NCBI GenBank assembly: GCA_025057155.1
Contig: JANWYD010000007.1
Span: 62,001 to 126,000, forward strand
Length of the DNA: 64,000 nucleotides
Source: Chloroflexaceae bacterium
GTDB taxonomy: Bacteria; Chloroflexota; Chloroflexia; Chloroflexales; Chloroflexaceae
Direction of reading: 5' to 3'
In this document: piece by piece, positions 27,496-40,054 of the stretch
Numbering within the stretch: the first letter of the stretch is position 1
How the letters are laid out: each line of letters starts with the position of its first letter
Notes under the pieces: generated by a model
Databases searched by the model: none
Told to the model about the DNA's origin: nothing
Seen by the model: the letters and a program-made list of their open reading frames with translations, nothing else
Program-made: the position numbers and the translations under genes

Positions 27496-27819
27496 TGGTG
27501 CAGACCTCCTCCAAGCAAGGATCAGCATATGCACTATATGCCTTTGTGAAGCAGTATACCGCACCTGTCAATACCTTTGACGCATTCTAACGCGGTATTT
27601 GCCCCTTCAGACTTTCCAACTCGGTTTTAGCACATCAGAAAGCCATGGAATATCGAAACATTTGTGTTTATCCGGGCCGGACGCTGCACCTGGCCAGTTC
27701 CGTTGCCCGAAGGATGAGAAGAGCTTCTGGAAGCGCCCAGGCCTCCCAGACCATCGCCCGAGGCGGGGCGAGGGGCAACCCGGTTTCTCCACGCTCCTCC
27801 ATCCGAGCCAGGAACAGGG
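27496..27819. other. Gap between HU and purB with a degenerate family A repeat
   Basis: No gene. GGGGCAACCCGGTTTCTCC at about 27777-27795 is a degenerate family A palindrome followed by CTCCTCCATCCGAG; the rest shows nothing recognisable. Confidence 0.45.
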
Positions 27820-29214
27820 TCACCAGCCCCCCGCAGTCCGGTCGTCGCGCAGGCGCGCCAGATCGGCCGCAAGGCCGGTATAGTTCTCCGGTCGCAGCGC
27901 CAGCAGTTCCGCCCTGACCTCCTCGCGCACGTCGAGCGTCTCGACGAACTGCCGCAGCCCCTCCAGGGTCAGATCGCGCCCGCGGGTCAGGGTTTTGAGC
28001 GTTTCGTAGGCTTCGGGGTAGCCTTCGCGCCGCAGAATGGTCTGGATCGCTTCGGCCAGCACTTCGGGATGCGCTTCCAGGTCGGCGCGCAGTCGCTCCC
28101 GGCGCACCGCCAGTTTGTCCAGTCCGCGCAGCACGCGCTGGCAACCCAGCAGGCTGTAGCCAAAGGCCGTGCCCAGGTTGCGCAGCACCGTGCTGTCCGA
28201 TAGATCCCGTTGCAGGCGCGACACGGGCAGCTTGCGGCTCATGTGCTCCAGCAGGGCGATCGCCAGCCCCAGGTTGCCCTCGGCGTTCTCAAAATCAATC
28301 GGGTTAATCTTGTGCGGCATAGTTGAGGAACCGACCTCGCCGGGAGCAGGTCGCTGGGCCAGATAGCCGTCGCTGATGTAGCGCCAGATGTCCTGGCACA
28401 GATCCACCAGGATCACGTTGACGCGCTTGAGCGCGTCGCAGAGGGTGGCCAGGCTGTCGTGGGGCTCGATCTGCGTGGTGAGCAACACCGGCTCCAGCTC
28501 CAGGAGGCGGACAAAGGCGCGCGAGAAGGTGATCCAGTCTACTTCTGGCAGGGCGACAGCATGGGCGGCGAAGGTGCCGGTGGCGCCATTGAGCTTGCCG
28601 GTCAGCCGAACGTCGCGCACTGCCTCGAAGGCCCGACGCAGTCGCATAAAGAAGACGTTCATCTCTTTGCCGAACGTCGTCGGCGTGGCGGCCTGACCGT
28701 GGGTGCGGGCCAGCATCGGCGTGGCTGCCTCGACGTCGGCCAGCTCGCGCAACCGCTCGAGCAGACGGCTGAGGGGCGGCAGAATCGCTGCGTCGCGGGC
28801 CTCGCGCACCAGCAGGCCGTAGGCCAGATTGTTCACGTCCTCCGAGGTCAGGGCGAAGTGCACCGCCTCCTTCCAGCGCTCCAGACCCAGTCGGTCGAGT
28901 TGTTCGCGCAGCCAGTATTCGACCGCTTTGACATCATGGTTGACCCGGCGATCCCATGCGGCGATGGCCAGCGCGTCGGCGTCGCTAAACTGGCGATACA
29001 ACTGCCGCAGTTGGGCCTGCTGCTGCGCGTCGAGGGGGGCTACGAAGCCAACGCTGGGAGCGCGTGAAAGGAAGATCAGATACTCAACCTCCACGCGTAC
29101 ACGGTAACGGAACAGCGCTGCTTCACTGAAATACGCCGCCAGATGGCCCACATCGCCGCGGTACCGCCCATCCAGCGGGCAAAGGGCGGCAAGCCGGGTC
29201 ACGTCATCGGTCAT
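27820..29214 (-). CDS. purB: Adenylosuccinate lyase
   Basis: 464 residues of the fumarase/aspartase superfamily. It cleaves SAICAR and adenylosuccinate, releasing fumarate, in de novo purine synthesis. The fumarate-lyase signature 'GSSTMPHKINPIDFEN' carries the catalytic serine loop; 'HFALTSEDVNN' and 'MLARTHGQAATPTTFGKEMN' (quoted as separate blocks) supply the conserved His residues. The length and the N-terminus 'LAALCPLDGRYRG' match the E. coli-type PurB subgroup. It appears monocistronic; guaA, the other purine gene, lies 33 kb away. Confidence 0.94.
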   Translation of the reverse strand: MTDDVTRLAALCPLDGRYRGDVGHLAAYFSEAALFRYRVRVEVEYLIFLSRAPSVGFVAPLDAQQQAQLRQLYRQFSDADALAIAAWDRRVNHDVKAVEYWLREQLDRLGLERWKEAVHFALTSEDVNNLAYGLLVREARDAAILPPLSRLLERLRELADVEAATPMLARTHGQAATPTTFGKEMNVFFMRLRRAFEAVRDVRLTGKLNGATGTFAAHAVALPEVDWITFSRAFVRLLELEPVLLTTQIEPHDSLATLCDALKRVNVILVDLCQDIWRYISDGYLAQRPAPGEVGSSTMPHKINPIDFENAEGNLGLAIALLEHMSRKLPVSRLQRDLSDSTVLRNLGTAFGYSLLGCQRVLRGLDKLAVRRERLRADLEAHPEVLAEAIQTILRREGYPEAYETLKTLTRGRDLTLEGLRQFVETLDVREEVRAELLALRPENYTGLAADLARLRDDRTAGGW

Positions 29215-29345
29215 AGTGCTATCCTTTTTGCCCTCCCGGTCCCTGCTGCGCGAGGCGCGTGGTTACATCAGGTTGCATTGCTTCTCATGATACAACCTTT
29301 CGGGTGGGGTTGGCGTTGCTGCGGTTGCAAGAGGAGAGCCGTAGA

Positions 29346-29368
29346 ATGGGGAAACTCGCTTTCCCCAT
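29346..29368. repeat. Family A palindrome
   Basis: ATGGGGAAA-CTCGC-TTTCCCCAT, followed by CCCCCTGGCTGTAGGGAGG, between purB and the metallophosphoesterase. The 29215-29567 gap has no gene. Confidence 0.7.
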
Positions 29369-29435
29369 CCCCCTGGCTGTAGGGAGGTTCCGGGAGGGAC
29401 TGATTAGTCTGTCAAGTAAGCTTCCTGGCATTTCC

Positions 29436-29520
29436 ACCCCCCTCCCAACCTCCCTCCCGTTGGGGGGAGGAGCCGGCCTTCCTCCCCCGGCGGGGGAGGG
29501 TTGGGGAGTGGGGTGGGAGT
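29436..29520. repeat. C/G-rich dispersed repeat (family C), long copy
   Basis: CCCCCCTCCCAACCTCCCTCCCG/TTGGGGGGAGG then CCTTCCTCCCCCGGCGGGGGAGGGTTGGGGAG, matching the copy at 23425 in order and spacing. Confidence 0.75.
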
Positions 29521-29567
29521 TTAGCGAAAGACTTTGTTTATAGACTACTGATGGTGCGGCGCTATGG

Positions 29568-30542
29568 TCAGGCTGTACTACCGGCCTCTGAAGCACGCCT
29601 CAGGGTGAGAATCGTCACCTCAGGGGGACAGCCGAGGCGGAATGGCAGGCCGCCGATGCCCCGGCTGACGTAGAGCTGTAGCGCGCCGATGGTCAGATGG
29701 CCAATAGGATAGCGCCAGCCATGGCGCGGCAGGCAGAACGATCCGAGAAGCGGCAGGTAGACGTGCCCCCCGTGGGTGTGCCCGGAAAGTTGCAGATGCA
29801 CGCCACGAGCGGCCGCTTCGTCGGCCAGGTCAGGACAGTGCGACAGGAGCACCGTGAAGACGCCTTCAGGCGCGCCATCGAGCGTGGCCGCCAGGTCATG
29901 GGCGCTGTCCCACATATCGTCAACGCCGGCGAGCACCAGTTCGGCCTCGCCGTCGCGCAGTCGCCGGTGGCTGTTGAGGAGAAACTCGACCCCCAGCGGG
30001 GCAAGCGTCCGCTGGATGGCCGGGAAACCCTCCCAGTAGTCGTGATTGCCCGGCACGGCGAAGATGCCCAGCCGCGGGCGCCAGGACTTCAATGGCGCCA
30101 GGACTTCCGGCAACTCGGGGATAGCGCGCTCGAAGCTCACGAAGTCGCCGGTCATTACCAGCAGATCGGGTTGTTCGGCCACCAGGCGCTCAACGGCCCA
30201 GCGGGCGTTGTCCGCGGTGTACGGCAGCCCCAGGTGCAGATCGCTCAACTGGCCGATGCGCAGCCCGTCGAGTGCCAGCGGCAGCCGGGGCAGGCGGAGC
30301 GTTACCTGTTCCAGCCTCGGCTGGCGCGGCTCGTGCCAGAAGACGTAGGCCGCCCCCGTCGCTCCGAGCAGGCCCAGCGCCGCCGCGGCTGGCGCGCCGC
30401 CGGCGACCAGCGCCAGGACGGCCAGCGCGCTGCCGCTCGCCGCCGCGCCGATCCAGCGCTCGGAATACCGCACCTGCCCCGGACTGGGATCAAAACGCCG
30501 TCCCTCACGCTGTGGTCGAAATCGCTGTGTCGTTATTGCCAT
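29568..30542 (-). CDS. Membrane-anchored metallophosphoesterase
   Basis: 324 residues from the ATG at 30542. One or two hydrophobic segments (about residues 30-72: 'GSALAVLALVAGGAPAAAALGLLGATGAAYVFW') precede a calcineurin-like phosphoesterase domain with all metal-binding motifs: 'QLSDLHLG', 'MTGDF', 'VPGNHDYW', 'LLSHCPD' and 'LSGHTHGGH'. The set resembles YkuE/YaeI-type enzymes, some of which act on UDP-2,3-diacylglucosamine-like or phospholipid substrates; substrate here is unknown. Upstream in-frame codons to 30581 are possible but add only 13 residues lacking conserved sequence. Confidence 0.82.
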   Translation of the reverse strand: MAITTQRFRPQREGRRFDPSPGQVRYSERWIGAAASGSALAVLALVAGGAPAAAALGLLGATGAAYVFWHEPRQPRLEQVTLRLPRLPLALDGLRIGQLSDLHLGLPYTADNARWAVERLVAEQPDLLVMTGDFVSFERAIPELPEVLAPLKSWRPRLGIFAVPGNHDYWEGFPAIQRTLAPLGVEFLLNSHRRLRDGEAELVLAGVDDMWDSAHDLAATLDGAPEGVFTVLLSHCPDLADEAAARGVHLQLSGHTHGGHVYLPLLGSFCLPRHGWRYPIGHLTIGALQLYVSRGIGGLPFRLGCPPEVTILTLRRASEAGSTA

Positions 30543-30846
30543 TGTTCTGGATCTGCTCTCTGATGTGAAACCAGGCGTCACAGGGAAAGGATCGGGAGGT
30601 GTGCCATCTCACAGAACCCGTTGTTAGGACGAGAAACCAGGTTGCCACGCACGCCTGCCTGCAGAAGGCTCCGCCACGCGAGCCACAGTATACGCGATGG
30701 AGATGAAGAACCGATGAAATGCCGCTCCCGGAAACCTCACATCGCCGGGGTATGCCTGGTTTCGGCTCTGCACACCTCGTCTCCGGCGAGGGCCTGGCAC
30801 CGCCCCGGAGATATTGCATCAACCTGGTTCGGCGCCACGGCGTCCT

Positions 30847-30875
30847 TTGACGCCTCTCACCCCTGCGGGTACAAT
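30847..30875 (+). promoter_or_regulatory. Promoter of uvrC
   Basis: TTGACG (30847-30852), 17 nt, TACAAT (30870-30875), giving a leader of about 170 nt to the ATG at 31053. The rest of the 30543-31052 gap has no gene; a degenerate family A unit may lie at 30630-30660. Confidence 0.68.
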
Positions 30876-31052
30876 GCGGTAATCGTATAGGTTCGGCGCT
30901 TTCCGGATAGACGGCCCATCTGGCGCATTCTTCGATGGAAGGAGCTGCGAAGGCGGCGCCCTCTCGACCAGCGCTCCTTCCCGGCCATCCGGGTAACGCG
31001 CTGATGGCCCAAGGAACATATGTTTTTCCAGATCGTGATTATTCATTGAACT

Positions 31053-33074
31053 ATGCCCGATTTTGCATACACCTCGATCGCTGACCCCGTGGCCTTCGAG
31101 GAGCGGCTGAAGCGCGTACCCGACGCTCCGGGCGTGTACCTCTGGAAAGACGCGGCGGGAACGTTGCTCTACGTGGGCAAGAGCAAGCGCCTGCGCGAGC
31201 GGATGCGCTCCTATTTCGGCTCGCCGCGTGGTCTCAACGCCAAAACGCGCCGCCTCGTCAGCCACATCGCCGATTTTGACATCGTGGTGACCCAGAGCGA
31301 ACTGGAGGCCCTGCTGCTGGAGATGAACCTGATCAAGCAGCACCGGCCCCGCTACAACATTTTGCTCAAGGACGACAAGAGCTATCCTTACATTAAAGTG
31401 ACGCTCCAGGAGGACTGGCCGCGCGTTTTTCCCACCCGCACGGTGCTCGAGGATGGGTCGCGCTACTTCGGTCCCTACGCCAGCGCTGCGTCGGTCTACA
31501 AGACCCTCGATCTGCTCAACCGGCTCTTCGCCTTTCGCCCGCCCTATGAGTGCAAGGACGACAAGTTCAATCGCCACCGCAAGCTGGGCAAGCCCTGCCT
31601 CTATTATCAGATGCGGCGCTGCCTTGGCCCCTGCGTGCCCGGTCTGGTCTCGCAAGAAGAGTACCGGGCGACTATTACCGCCGTCTGCCGGTTCCTTGAG
31701 GGCCGTACCGAACAGATCGTGCGTGAGATTCGCCGCGACATGGAGGCTGCCGCCGAGGCGCTGAACTTTGAACGGGCGGCCTATCTCCGCGACCGGATCA
31801 CGGCCATCGAGCGCATCTCCGAGCGCCAGCAGGTGTTGCGCACGGTGGACGAGGACCAGGACGTGATCGCCTTCGCCCGCGAGGACGGCTCCGCGGTGGT
31901 GCAGGTGCTGTTTATCCGCGGCGGCAAGCTGGTCAACGCCGAGCCGTTCACCCTCCAGGGCGCCGAGGACGAGAGCGACGCCGCGCTGCTGAGTTCGTTC
32001 ATTACCCAGTTCTACGACCGCGCCCCGACCGTGCCGCCCACCCTGCTGCTGGCCGAACATATCGAAGAGCCGATGATCATCGCCTCCTGGCTGGCTCAGA
32101 AGTCGGGCCACAGGGTGGAGATCGCCGTGCCCCGGCGCGGCCAGAAGCGGGAACTGGTCGAGCTGGCCGCCACCAATGCCCGCCAGAAGCTCGCCGAGTT
32201 GCGCCAGCAGTGGCTCAATTCCGAACAGCGGGCCGTTGCCGGTCTCAGCGCCCTGCGCGACCTGCTCGCTCTGCCCGCTCTTCCCCGGCGCATCGAGTGC
32301 TACGATGTCTCGACCATCCAGGGCCAGCATACGGTCGCCAGTATGGTTGTCTTCGAGCACGGCGAGCCGAAACCTTCGGCCTACCGCCGCTTCCGCATCA
32401 AGACGGTCGAGGGCGCCAATGATGTCGCCGCGTTGCGCGAGGTGCTGGACCGCCGCTTTCGCCGCGCTGCGAGCGAGAGCACGTTAGCCGAAGAACCGTC
32501 GCAGGCTTTGTCACCCGCTCCTGGCGCGCCCGGCGCCAAGGACCGGGAAGGCGAGGAGCGCATGCCGGAAGAGGCGCCGTTGCTCGAGGCCGGCGCGCCA
32601 GAGGCTCATCTGCCGCCGCCCTCCGCCTGGGCCGATCTGCCCGACCTGGTGCTGATTGACGGCGGGCGCGCCCAGGTCAACGCGGCGCTGGCGGCGCTGC
32701 GCGAGGCAGGCTTCGAGCAGATCCCGGTCATCGGCGTGGCCAAGGGCCCCGACCGCGACCGTTTCGACCTGGTGCGCCCTGACCGGCCCGAGGCGCTGGC
32801 GCTCGAACGTTCGAGCCCCGCGCTGCACCTGGTGCGGCGTATTGACGAGGAGGCCCATCGCTTTGCCATCGCCTACCATCGCAAGGTTCGCGGCAAGGCC
32901 GCCCTCACCTCGGCCCTGGAGGAGATCCCCGGCATCGGCCCCCGGCGCAAGAAGGCCCTCCTGCAAGCCTTCGGCTCCCTCGACGGCATCCGCCGGGCCA
33001 GTGTGGAGGAACTGGCCGCCGTGCCGGGAATGAACCGCAAGGCTGCCGAGATGATCAAGGGGTTGTTGGGCTGA
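31053..33074 (+). CDS. uvrC: Excinuclease ABC subunit C
   Basis: 673 residues, slightly longer than typical UvrC (about 610). It makes both incisions in nucleotide excision repair. The GIY-YIG 3'-nuclease is at residues about 20-100 (GVYLWKDAAGTLLYVGKSKRLRERM). The UVR domain that binds UvrB is at about 222-257 (EAAAEALNFERAAYLRDRI). The RNase H-like 5'-nuclease follows with 'IECYDVSTIQGQHTVASMVVF' and 'DLVLIDGGRAQVNAAL', and tandem helix-hairpin-helix motifs close the protein ('LEEIPGIGPRRKKALLQAFGS'). Between the two halves of the RNase H-like fold, residues about 474-529 are a low-complexity Pro/Ala/Glu insertion absent from standard UvrC. It is probably the first gene of its own transcript. 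Confidence 0.94.
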   Translation: MPDFAYTSIADPVAFEERLKRVPDAPGVYLWKDAAGTLLYVGKSKRLRERMRSYFGSPRGLNAKTRRLVSHIADFDIVVTQSELEALLLEMNLIKQHRPRYNILLKDDKSYPYIKVTLQEDWPRVFPTRTVLEDGSRYFGPYASAASVYKTLDLLNRLFAFRPPYECKDDKFNRHRKLGKPCLYYQMRRCLGPCVPGLVSQEEYRATITAVCRFLEGRTEQIVREIRRDMEAAAEALNFERAAYLRDRITAIERISERQQVLRTVDEDQDVIAFAREDGSAVVQVLFIRGGKLVNAEPFTLQGAEDESDAALLSSFITQFYDRAPTVPPTLLLAEHIEEPMIIASWLAQKSGHRVEIAVPRRGQKRELVELAATNARQKLAELRQQWLNSEQRAVAGLSALRDLLALPALPRRIECYDVSTIQGQHTVASMVVFEHGEPKPSAYRRFRIKTVEGANDVAALREVLDRRFRRAASESTLAEEPSQALSPAPGAPGAKDREGEERMPEEAPLLEAGAPEAHLPPPSAWADLPDLVLIDGGRAQVNAALAALREAGFEQIPVIGVAKGPDRDRFDLVRPDRPEALALERSSPALHLVRRIDEEAHRFAIAYHRKVRGKAALTSALEEIPGIGPRRKKALLQAFGSLDGIRRASVEELAAVPGMNRKAAEMIKGLLG

Positions 33075-33172
33075 CGATGGGGGTCGGGGCAGGCTGGAGG
33101 GTTGCCCCGCCTGCCTCCAGATAGGAAAGCAAAGTCTCCCGGAGATGGCCCTGTTTAGCGCCAGAGTTCCCT

Positions 33173-34780
<1,608 letters not shown>

Positions 34781-34839
34781 CCGCTGGCGATTGTGCGATG
34801 TACGGAGGTCCTGCACGGGAGAGCGCGGGCGGGCCTGCC

Positions 34840-34867
34840 CGGGAGGGCGAAGCCCTCTCAAGAACGC
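34840..34867. repeat. Family B repeat
   Basis: CGGGAGGGCGAAGCCCTCTC followed by AAGAACG, almost identical to the unit at 17957-17990 (GGGAGGGCTATACCCTCTCAAGAACG). Confidence 0.65.
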
Positions 34868-34904
34868 CCTTTGTGCCGCCTTTGTTGTCCGGAAGGTTAT
34901 CACT

Positions 34905-35816
34905 ATGCTCCGACTCTCCGAAGAAGTAGCCACTGCAGTTGATGAGGGCCGGGCGGTCGTAGCGCTGGAAAGCACCCTGATCAGCCACGGCCTGCCGTAC
35001 CCGGAAAATCTGGCGATTGCCCGGGCGTTGGAAGCCGAGGTGCGCGCGGCGGGCGCGGTTCCGGCGACGATCGGCGTGGTGGGCGGCACGCCGACTGTCG
35101 GCCTGGAAGAAGCGGATCTGGAGCGCTTCGCCACACGCGGAGCGGCGGTGCGAAAACTCTCGCGCCGCGACCTGGCGGCATGCATCGCCCAGGGCGCTGA
35201 TGGCGCCACCACTGTTGCTGCGACCATGGCCCTGGCCGCCGCCGCGGGTATTGCCGTTTTCGCCACCGGCGGCATCGGCGGCGTACATCGCGACGCCGCC
35301 CGCTCCTGGGACGTATCCGCGGATCTCATTGAACTGGCCCGCACCCCGGTGCTGGTGGTGTGCGCCGGGGCCAAGGCCATTCTCGATCTGCCTGCCACGC
35401 TGGAGTATCTGGAGACCCTGGGCGTGCCGGTCGTGGGCTATGGCGTCGCCGAGTTTCCCGCGTTCTACAGCCGGAGCAGCGGGCTGCCCCTGCCGATGCG
35501 CGCCGACCGGCCCGAGGAAGTCGCCACCCTCTGGACTGCCCAACGTTTGCATTCAGCCGTGGCCGCTCCGGGCGGGATGCTGCTATGCGTGCCGCCGCCC
35601 GATGACGTCGCGCTCCCCGCCGCCACGGTGGAGGCCGCTATCGGCCGCGCCCTGGCCCGAGCCGCGGCTGCCGGGGTGCGCGGCCCGGCGGTGACCCCCT
35701 TTCTGCTGGCCGCGGTAGCTGAAGAGACCCGCGGTGAAAGCATCGCCGTCAACGTCGCCCTGCTGCGCCAGAATGCCCGCGTCGCCGCCCAGATCGCCCG
35801 CGCTCTGGCCGTCTAG
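34905..35816 (+). CDS. psuG: Pseudouridine-5'-phosphate glycosidase
   Basis: 303 residues, full length for PsuG. It reversibly cleaves pseudouridine 5'-phosphate to uracil and ribose 5-phosphate. Family landmarks are 'VALESTLISHGLPYPEN' near the N-terminus, 'RRDLAACIAQGADGATTVAATM', 'VFATGGIGGVHRDA', 'VVCAGAKAILDLPATLEYLE', 'FPAFYSRSSGLP' and the C-terminal 'GPAVTPFLLAAVAEET'. The conserved Glu and Lys of the active site are in the first and 'GAKAILD' blocks. The pseudouridine kinase gene (psuK), often adjacent or fused, is not in this window. The ATG at 34905 follows GGAAGG. Confidence 0.93.
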   Translation: MLRLSEEVATAVDEGRAVVALESTLISHGLPYPENLAIARALEAEVRAAGAVPATIGVVGGTPTVGLEEADLERFATRGAAVRKLSRRDLAACIAQGADGATTVAATMALAAAAGIAVFATGGIGGVHRDAARSWDVSADLIELARTPVLVVCAGAKAILDLPATLEYLETLGVPVVGYGVAEFPAFYSRSSGLPLPMRADRPEEVATLWTAQRLHSAVAAPGGMLLCVPPPDDVALPAATVEAAIGRALARAAAAGVRGPAVTPFLLAAVAEETRGESIAVNVALLRQNARVAAQIARALAV

Positions 35817-35882
35817 CCCTGCCTGTCTCTGCGAGCGGATGATTCTCCCCGGCCCGTGCGCAAAATTTCGGTAAAAAAACTC

Positions 35883-35911
35883 TTGACAAGTTATGATTTC
35901 GCAACTATACT
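35883..35911 (+). promoter_or_regulatory. Consensus promoter of the sigma factor gene
   Basis: TTGACA (35883-35888), 17 nt, TATACT (35906-35911). A short hairpin follows at 35920-35940 (CAGCCATC/GATGGCTG), at the very 5' end of the expected transcript. Confidence 0.8.
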
Positions 35912-35919
35912 GGGCATCG

Positions 35920-35940
35920 CAGCCATCGTAATGATGGCTG
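35920..35940 (+). promoter_or_regulatory. 5'-end hairpin in the sigma factor leader
   Basis: Perfect 8-bp stem with loop GTAAT at about +2 to +22 of the transcript, without a T-tract. Confidence 0.5.
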
Positions 35941-36084
35941 TTGGAACGTACCCTCAATAAAATCCGCACGCGCTTAACCCCGACCCGTTGAGTGCAAGTA
36001 AAGAAGGGCTGTGATAACGCCACTCCTGCCCATGAGGGGGAGTTGTATTCTGTCTTTTTAACTCTAGGCGAGGAGCACGGATTG

Positions 36085-37125
36085 ATGCTCAAGCGGACAA
36101 CATCCATCTGGGAACTGACTGATGCACAGGCTATGGCACAGGATCCCGAGGCGGAGCGTATTATCGAAGAACTCGAGGACCTGAGCCACGACCTTCCCGA
36201 GCAGTCCCGTGGCACTGAGCCGGCCCTCGACCCTGTACAGCATTATTTGCAGGAAATCGGTCGCGTTTCATTGCTGACGGCGAGCGAAGAGGTGGAACTG
36301 GCCGAGCGGATCGAGCGCGGCAATCTGGCCGAGGAGCGGCTGAACGACCCGGATCTGCCGCCGGAGGTGCGCCGCGCCCTGGAGCAGGATGTGCAGCTCG
36401 GTCAGGAGGCGCGCCGTCACCTGATCCAGGCCAATCTGCGCCTGGTGGTCAGCATTGCGAAGAAGTACGTCGGGCGCGGGTTGTCGCTCCTGGATCTGAT
36501 CCAGGAAGGCAACATCGGCCTGATGCGCGCGGTGGAGAAGTTCGATTATCGCAAGGGTAATCGCTTCAGCACTTACGCCACCTGGTGGATCCGCCAGGCC
36601 GTGACGCGCTCGATTGCCGAGCACGGCCGGACGATCCGCCTGCCCGTGCATATGAGCGAGTCGGTTGGCCAGGTGAAGCGCGTCTCCGAGCGACTGGCGC
36701 AGTCGCTGGAGCGGCAACCCACGGCGGAAGAGATCGCCGTTGCCCTGGGGCAGCCGGTTGATCGCATCCAGCGCGTACTGGAGGCCGCGCGCCGGCCCGT
36801 GTCTCTGGAGACGCCGGTCGGTGATGAAGGTGAGCACACGCTGGGCGATTTTCTGACCGATGAGGAGATCCCCTCACCGACCGAGTTCGCCTCGACGCAA
36901 CTGCTTCGCCGCGACCTGGCCAATGCGCTGGATCATCTGAACGAGCGGGAGCGCCGGATCATTGACCTGCGGTACGGCCTGGTTGATGGTCGCCGGCGCA
37001 CGCTGGAAGAAGTTGGTCGCGCTCTGGGGATGACCCGCGAGCGCGCCCGGCAGATTGAGGCCGAAGCCCTGCGACGGCTGCGCAGTCCCGATGTGGGCCA
37101 GCATCTACGGGATTATCTGGAGTGA
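36085..37125 (+). CDS. sigA: RNA polymerase sigma factor, sigma70 primary type
   Basis: 346 residues from the ATG at 36085 (GAGGAG 9 nt upstream). An in-frame GTG at 35992 would add 31 residues with no conserved sequence. Region 1.2 is at about 45-80 ('[29 protein letters not shown]'), region 2 with the core-binding and -10 recognition helix at about 120-180 ('[43 protein letters not shown]', in parts), region 3 at 185-260, and region 4 with the -35 helix-turn-helix at 289-335 ('[28 protein letters not shown]' in parts). Region 1.1 is essentially absent. It could be the housekeeping sigma or a group 2 paralogue, which Chloroflexi often have. Confidence 0.88.
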   Translation: MLKRTTSIWELTDAQAMAQDPEAERIIEELEDLSHDLPEQSRGTEPALDPVQHYLQEIGRVSLLTASEEVELAERIERGNLAEERLNDPDLPPEVRRALEQDVQLGQEARRHLIQANLRLVVSIAKKYVGRGLSLLDLIQEGNIGLMRAVEKFDYRKGNRFSTYATWWIRQAVTRSIAEHGRTIRLPVHMSESVGQVKRVSERLAQSLERQPTAEEIAVALGQPVDRIQRVLEAARRPVSLETPVGDEGEHTLGDFLTDEEIPSPTEFASTQLLRRDLANALDHLNERERRIIDLRYGLVDGRRRTLEEVGRALGMTRERARQIEAEALRRLRSPDVGQHLRDYLE

Positions 37126-37142
37126 TGTAAGACCGTAGGAGA

Positions 37143-37176
37143 GAGGGGGGTGTGGTCTTGTAACCACACCCCCCTC
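37143..37176. terminator. Bidirectional hairpin terminator after sigA
   Basis: GAGGGGGGTGTGGT (37143-37156) pairs perfectly with ACCACACCCCCCTC (37163-37176), a 14-bp stem between two convergent genes. No long T-tract follows. Confidence 0.7.
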
Positions 37177-37189
37177 ATCAATCTTCACC

Positions 37190-37543
37190 TCAGAACCGCG
37201 CCCCGCCGCTACTGTTGCGCATGGCGTCAAAACAGGAACTACAGTACACCGGTTTAGTGCCCCTTGGCACAAACGGCACGGTAGTTTCCTGACCGCAGTT
37301 GGCGCAGATCGTCTTGTAGCTCACCCGCTCGCGCGCGACGCCAGCGGATATCGGGCTGCGGGCGGGACGCTCATCCCGGAGGGCGCCGTTGTTTAGAGCA
37401 GCCTTGCGCGCCTGACGGCACGCAGGACAGCGCACCGGCTCGTTGACGAACCCCTTTGAAGCGTAAAACTCCTGCTCGCCTGCCGTGAACACAAAATCCA
37501 TCCCACAGTCCCGACACGTAATGGTCTTGTCCGCGAAGCTCAT
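37190..37543 (-). CDS. Double zinc-ribbon protein (CxxC-x17-CxxC family)
   Basis: 117 residues from the ATG at 37543. The N-terminal ribbon has 'ITCRDCGMDFVFTAGEQEFY' and 'PVRCPACRQARK' (C-x2-C pairs); the C-terminal ribbon has 'TICANCGQETTVPFVPRGTK' followed by 'PVYCSSCFDAM', a C-x2-C-x17-C-x2-C spacing. The N-terminal half matches the 'probable zinc-ribbon' family common in bacteria and the C-terminal half the CxxC-x17-CxxC domain. Function is unknown; nucleic-acid or protein binding is plausible. The longer frame to 37648 is not supported by homology. Confidence 0.8.
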   Translation of the reverse strand: MSFADKTITCRDCGMDFVFTAGEQEFYASKGFVNEPVRCPACRQARKAALNNGALRDERPARSPISAGVARERVSYKTICANCGQETTVPFVPRGTKPVYCSSCFDAMRNSSGGARF

Positions 37544-37961
37544 CGCTCGCCGCTCCTTGCCGAAGGTCCTTTGCCAAGATTGGTCCGTGCCAGGGGTAGC
37601 GAGCAGGTTCGCCCTTGGACCCAAGGGTGTCGGGGTGGCTATGCCCATCGCGTTCGCCTAAGCCGTCCCATTGCCGACATATTATAAACACTTTTCAGGG
37701 TAACGCAAGACTTCCACAGCTTTCTGAAGCCAAATCGAGAAGTTTTTCACTGGCGGGGATGGAAAGGTTCCCGCGAGACGGTCGGGGAGGATCATCATCG
37801 GTAAGCGAGGCGCGGGGAGGTCTGGACTCTCCGCGCCTCTTTGCCTGGCTCGCAGGTTGGCCGTCGCAGGCACAACCCCACGATCGCAGAGGGATAATGC
37901 CTCTGCACATCCCTGAACGATGGTGTACAGGGGGCCGCGCGGTGGTTGCGCCAGCCATCGC
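37544..37961. other. Intergenic region between the zinc-ribbon gene and pyrG
   Basis: No gene. GAGGCGCGG (37807-37815) pairs with CCGCGCCTC (37831-37839), followed by TTTG on the plus strand; this hairpin may end or protect the pyrG transcript arriving from the right. Confidence 0.4.

Positions 37962-40054
<2,093 letters not shown>

Noticed and set aside
35992-36084. Earlier GTG start for the sigma factor
   Set aside because: The extra 31 residues are not conserved sigma sequence, and the ATG at 36085 has a well-placed GAGGAG.
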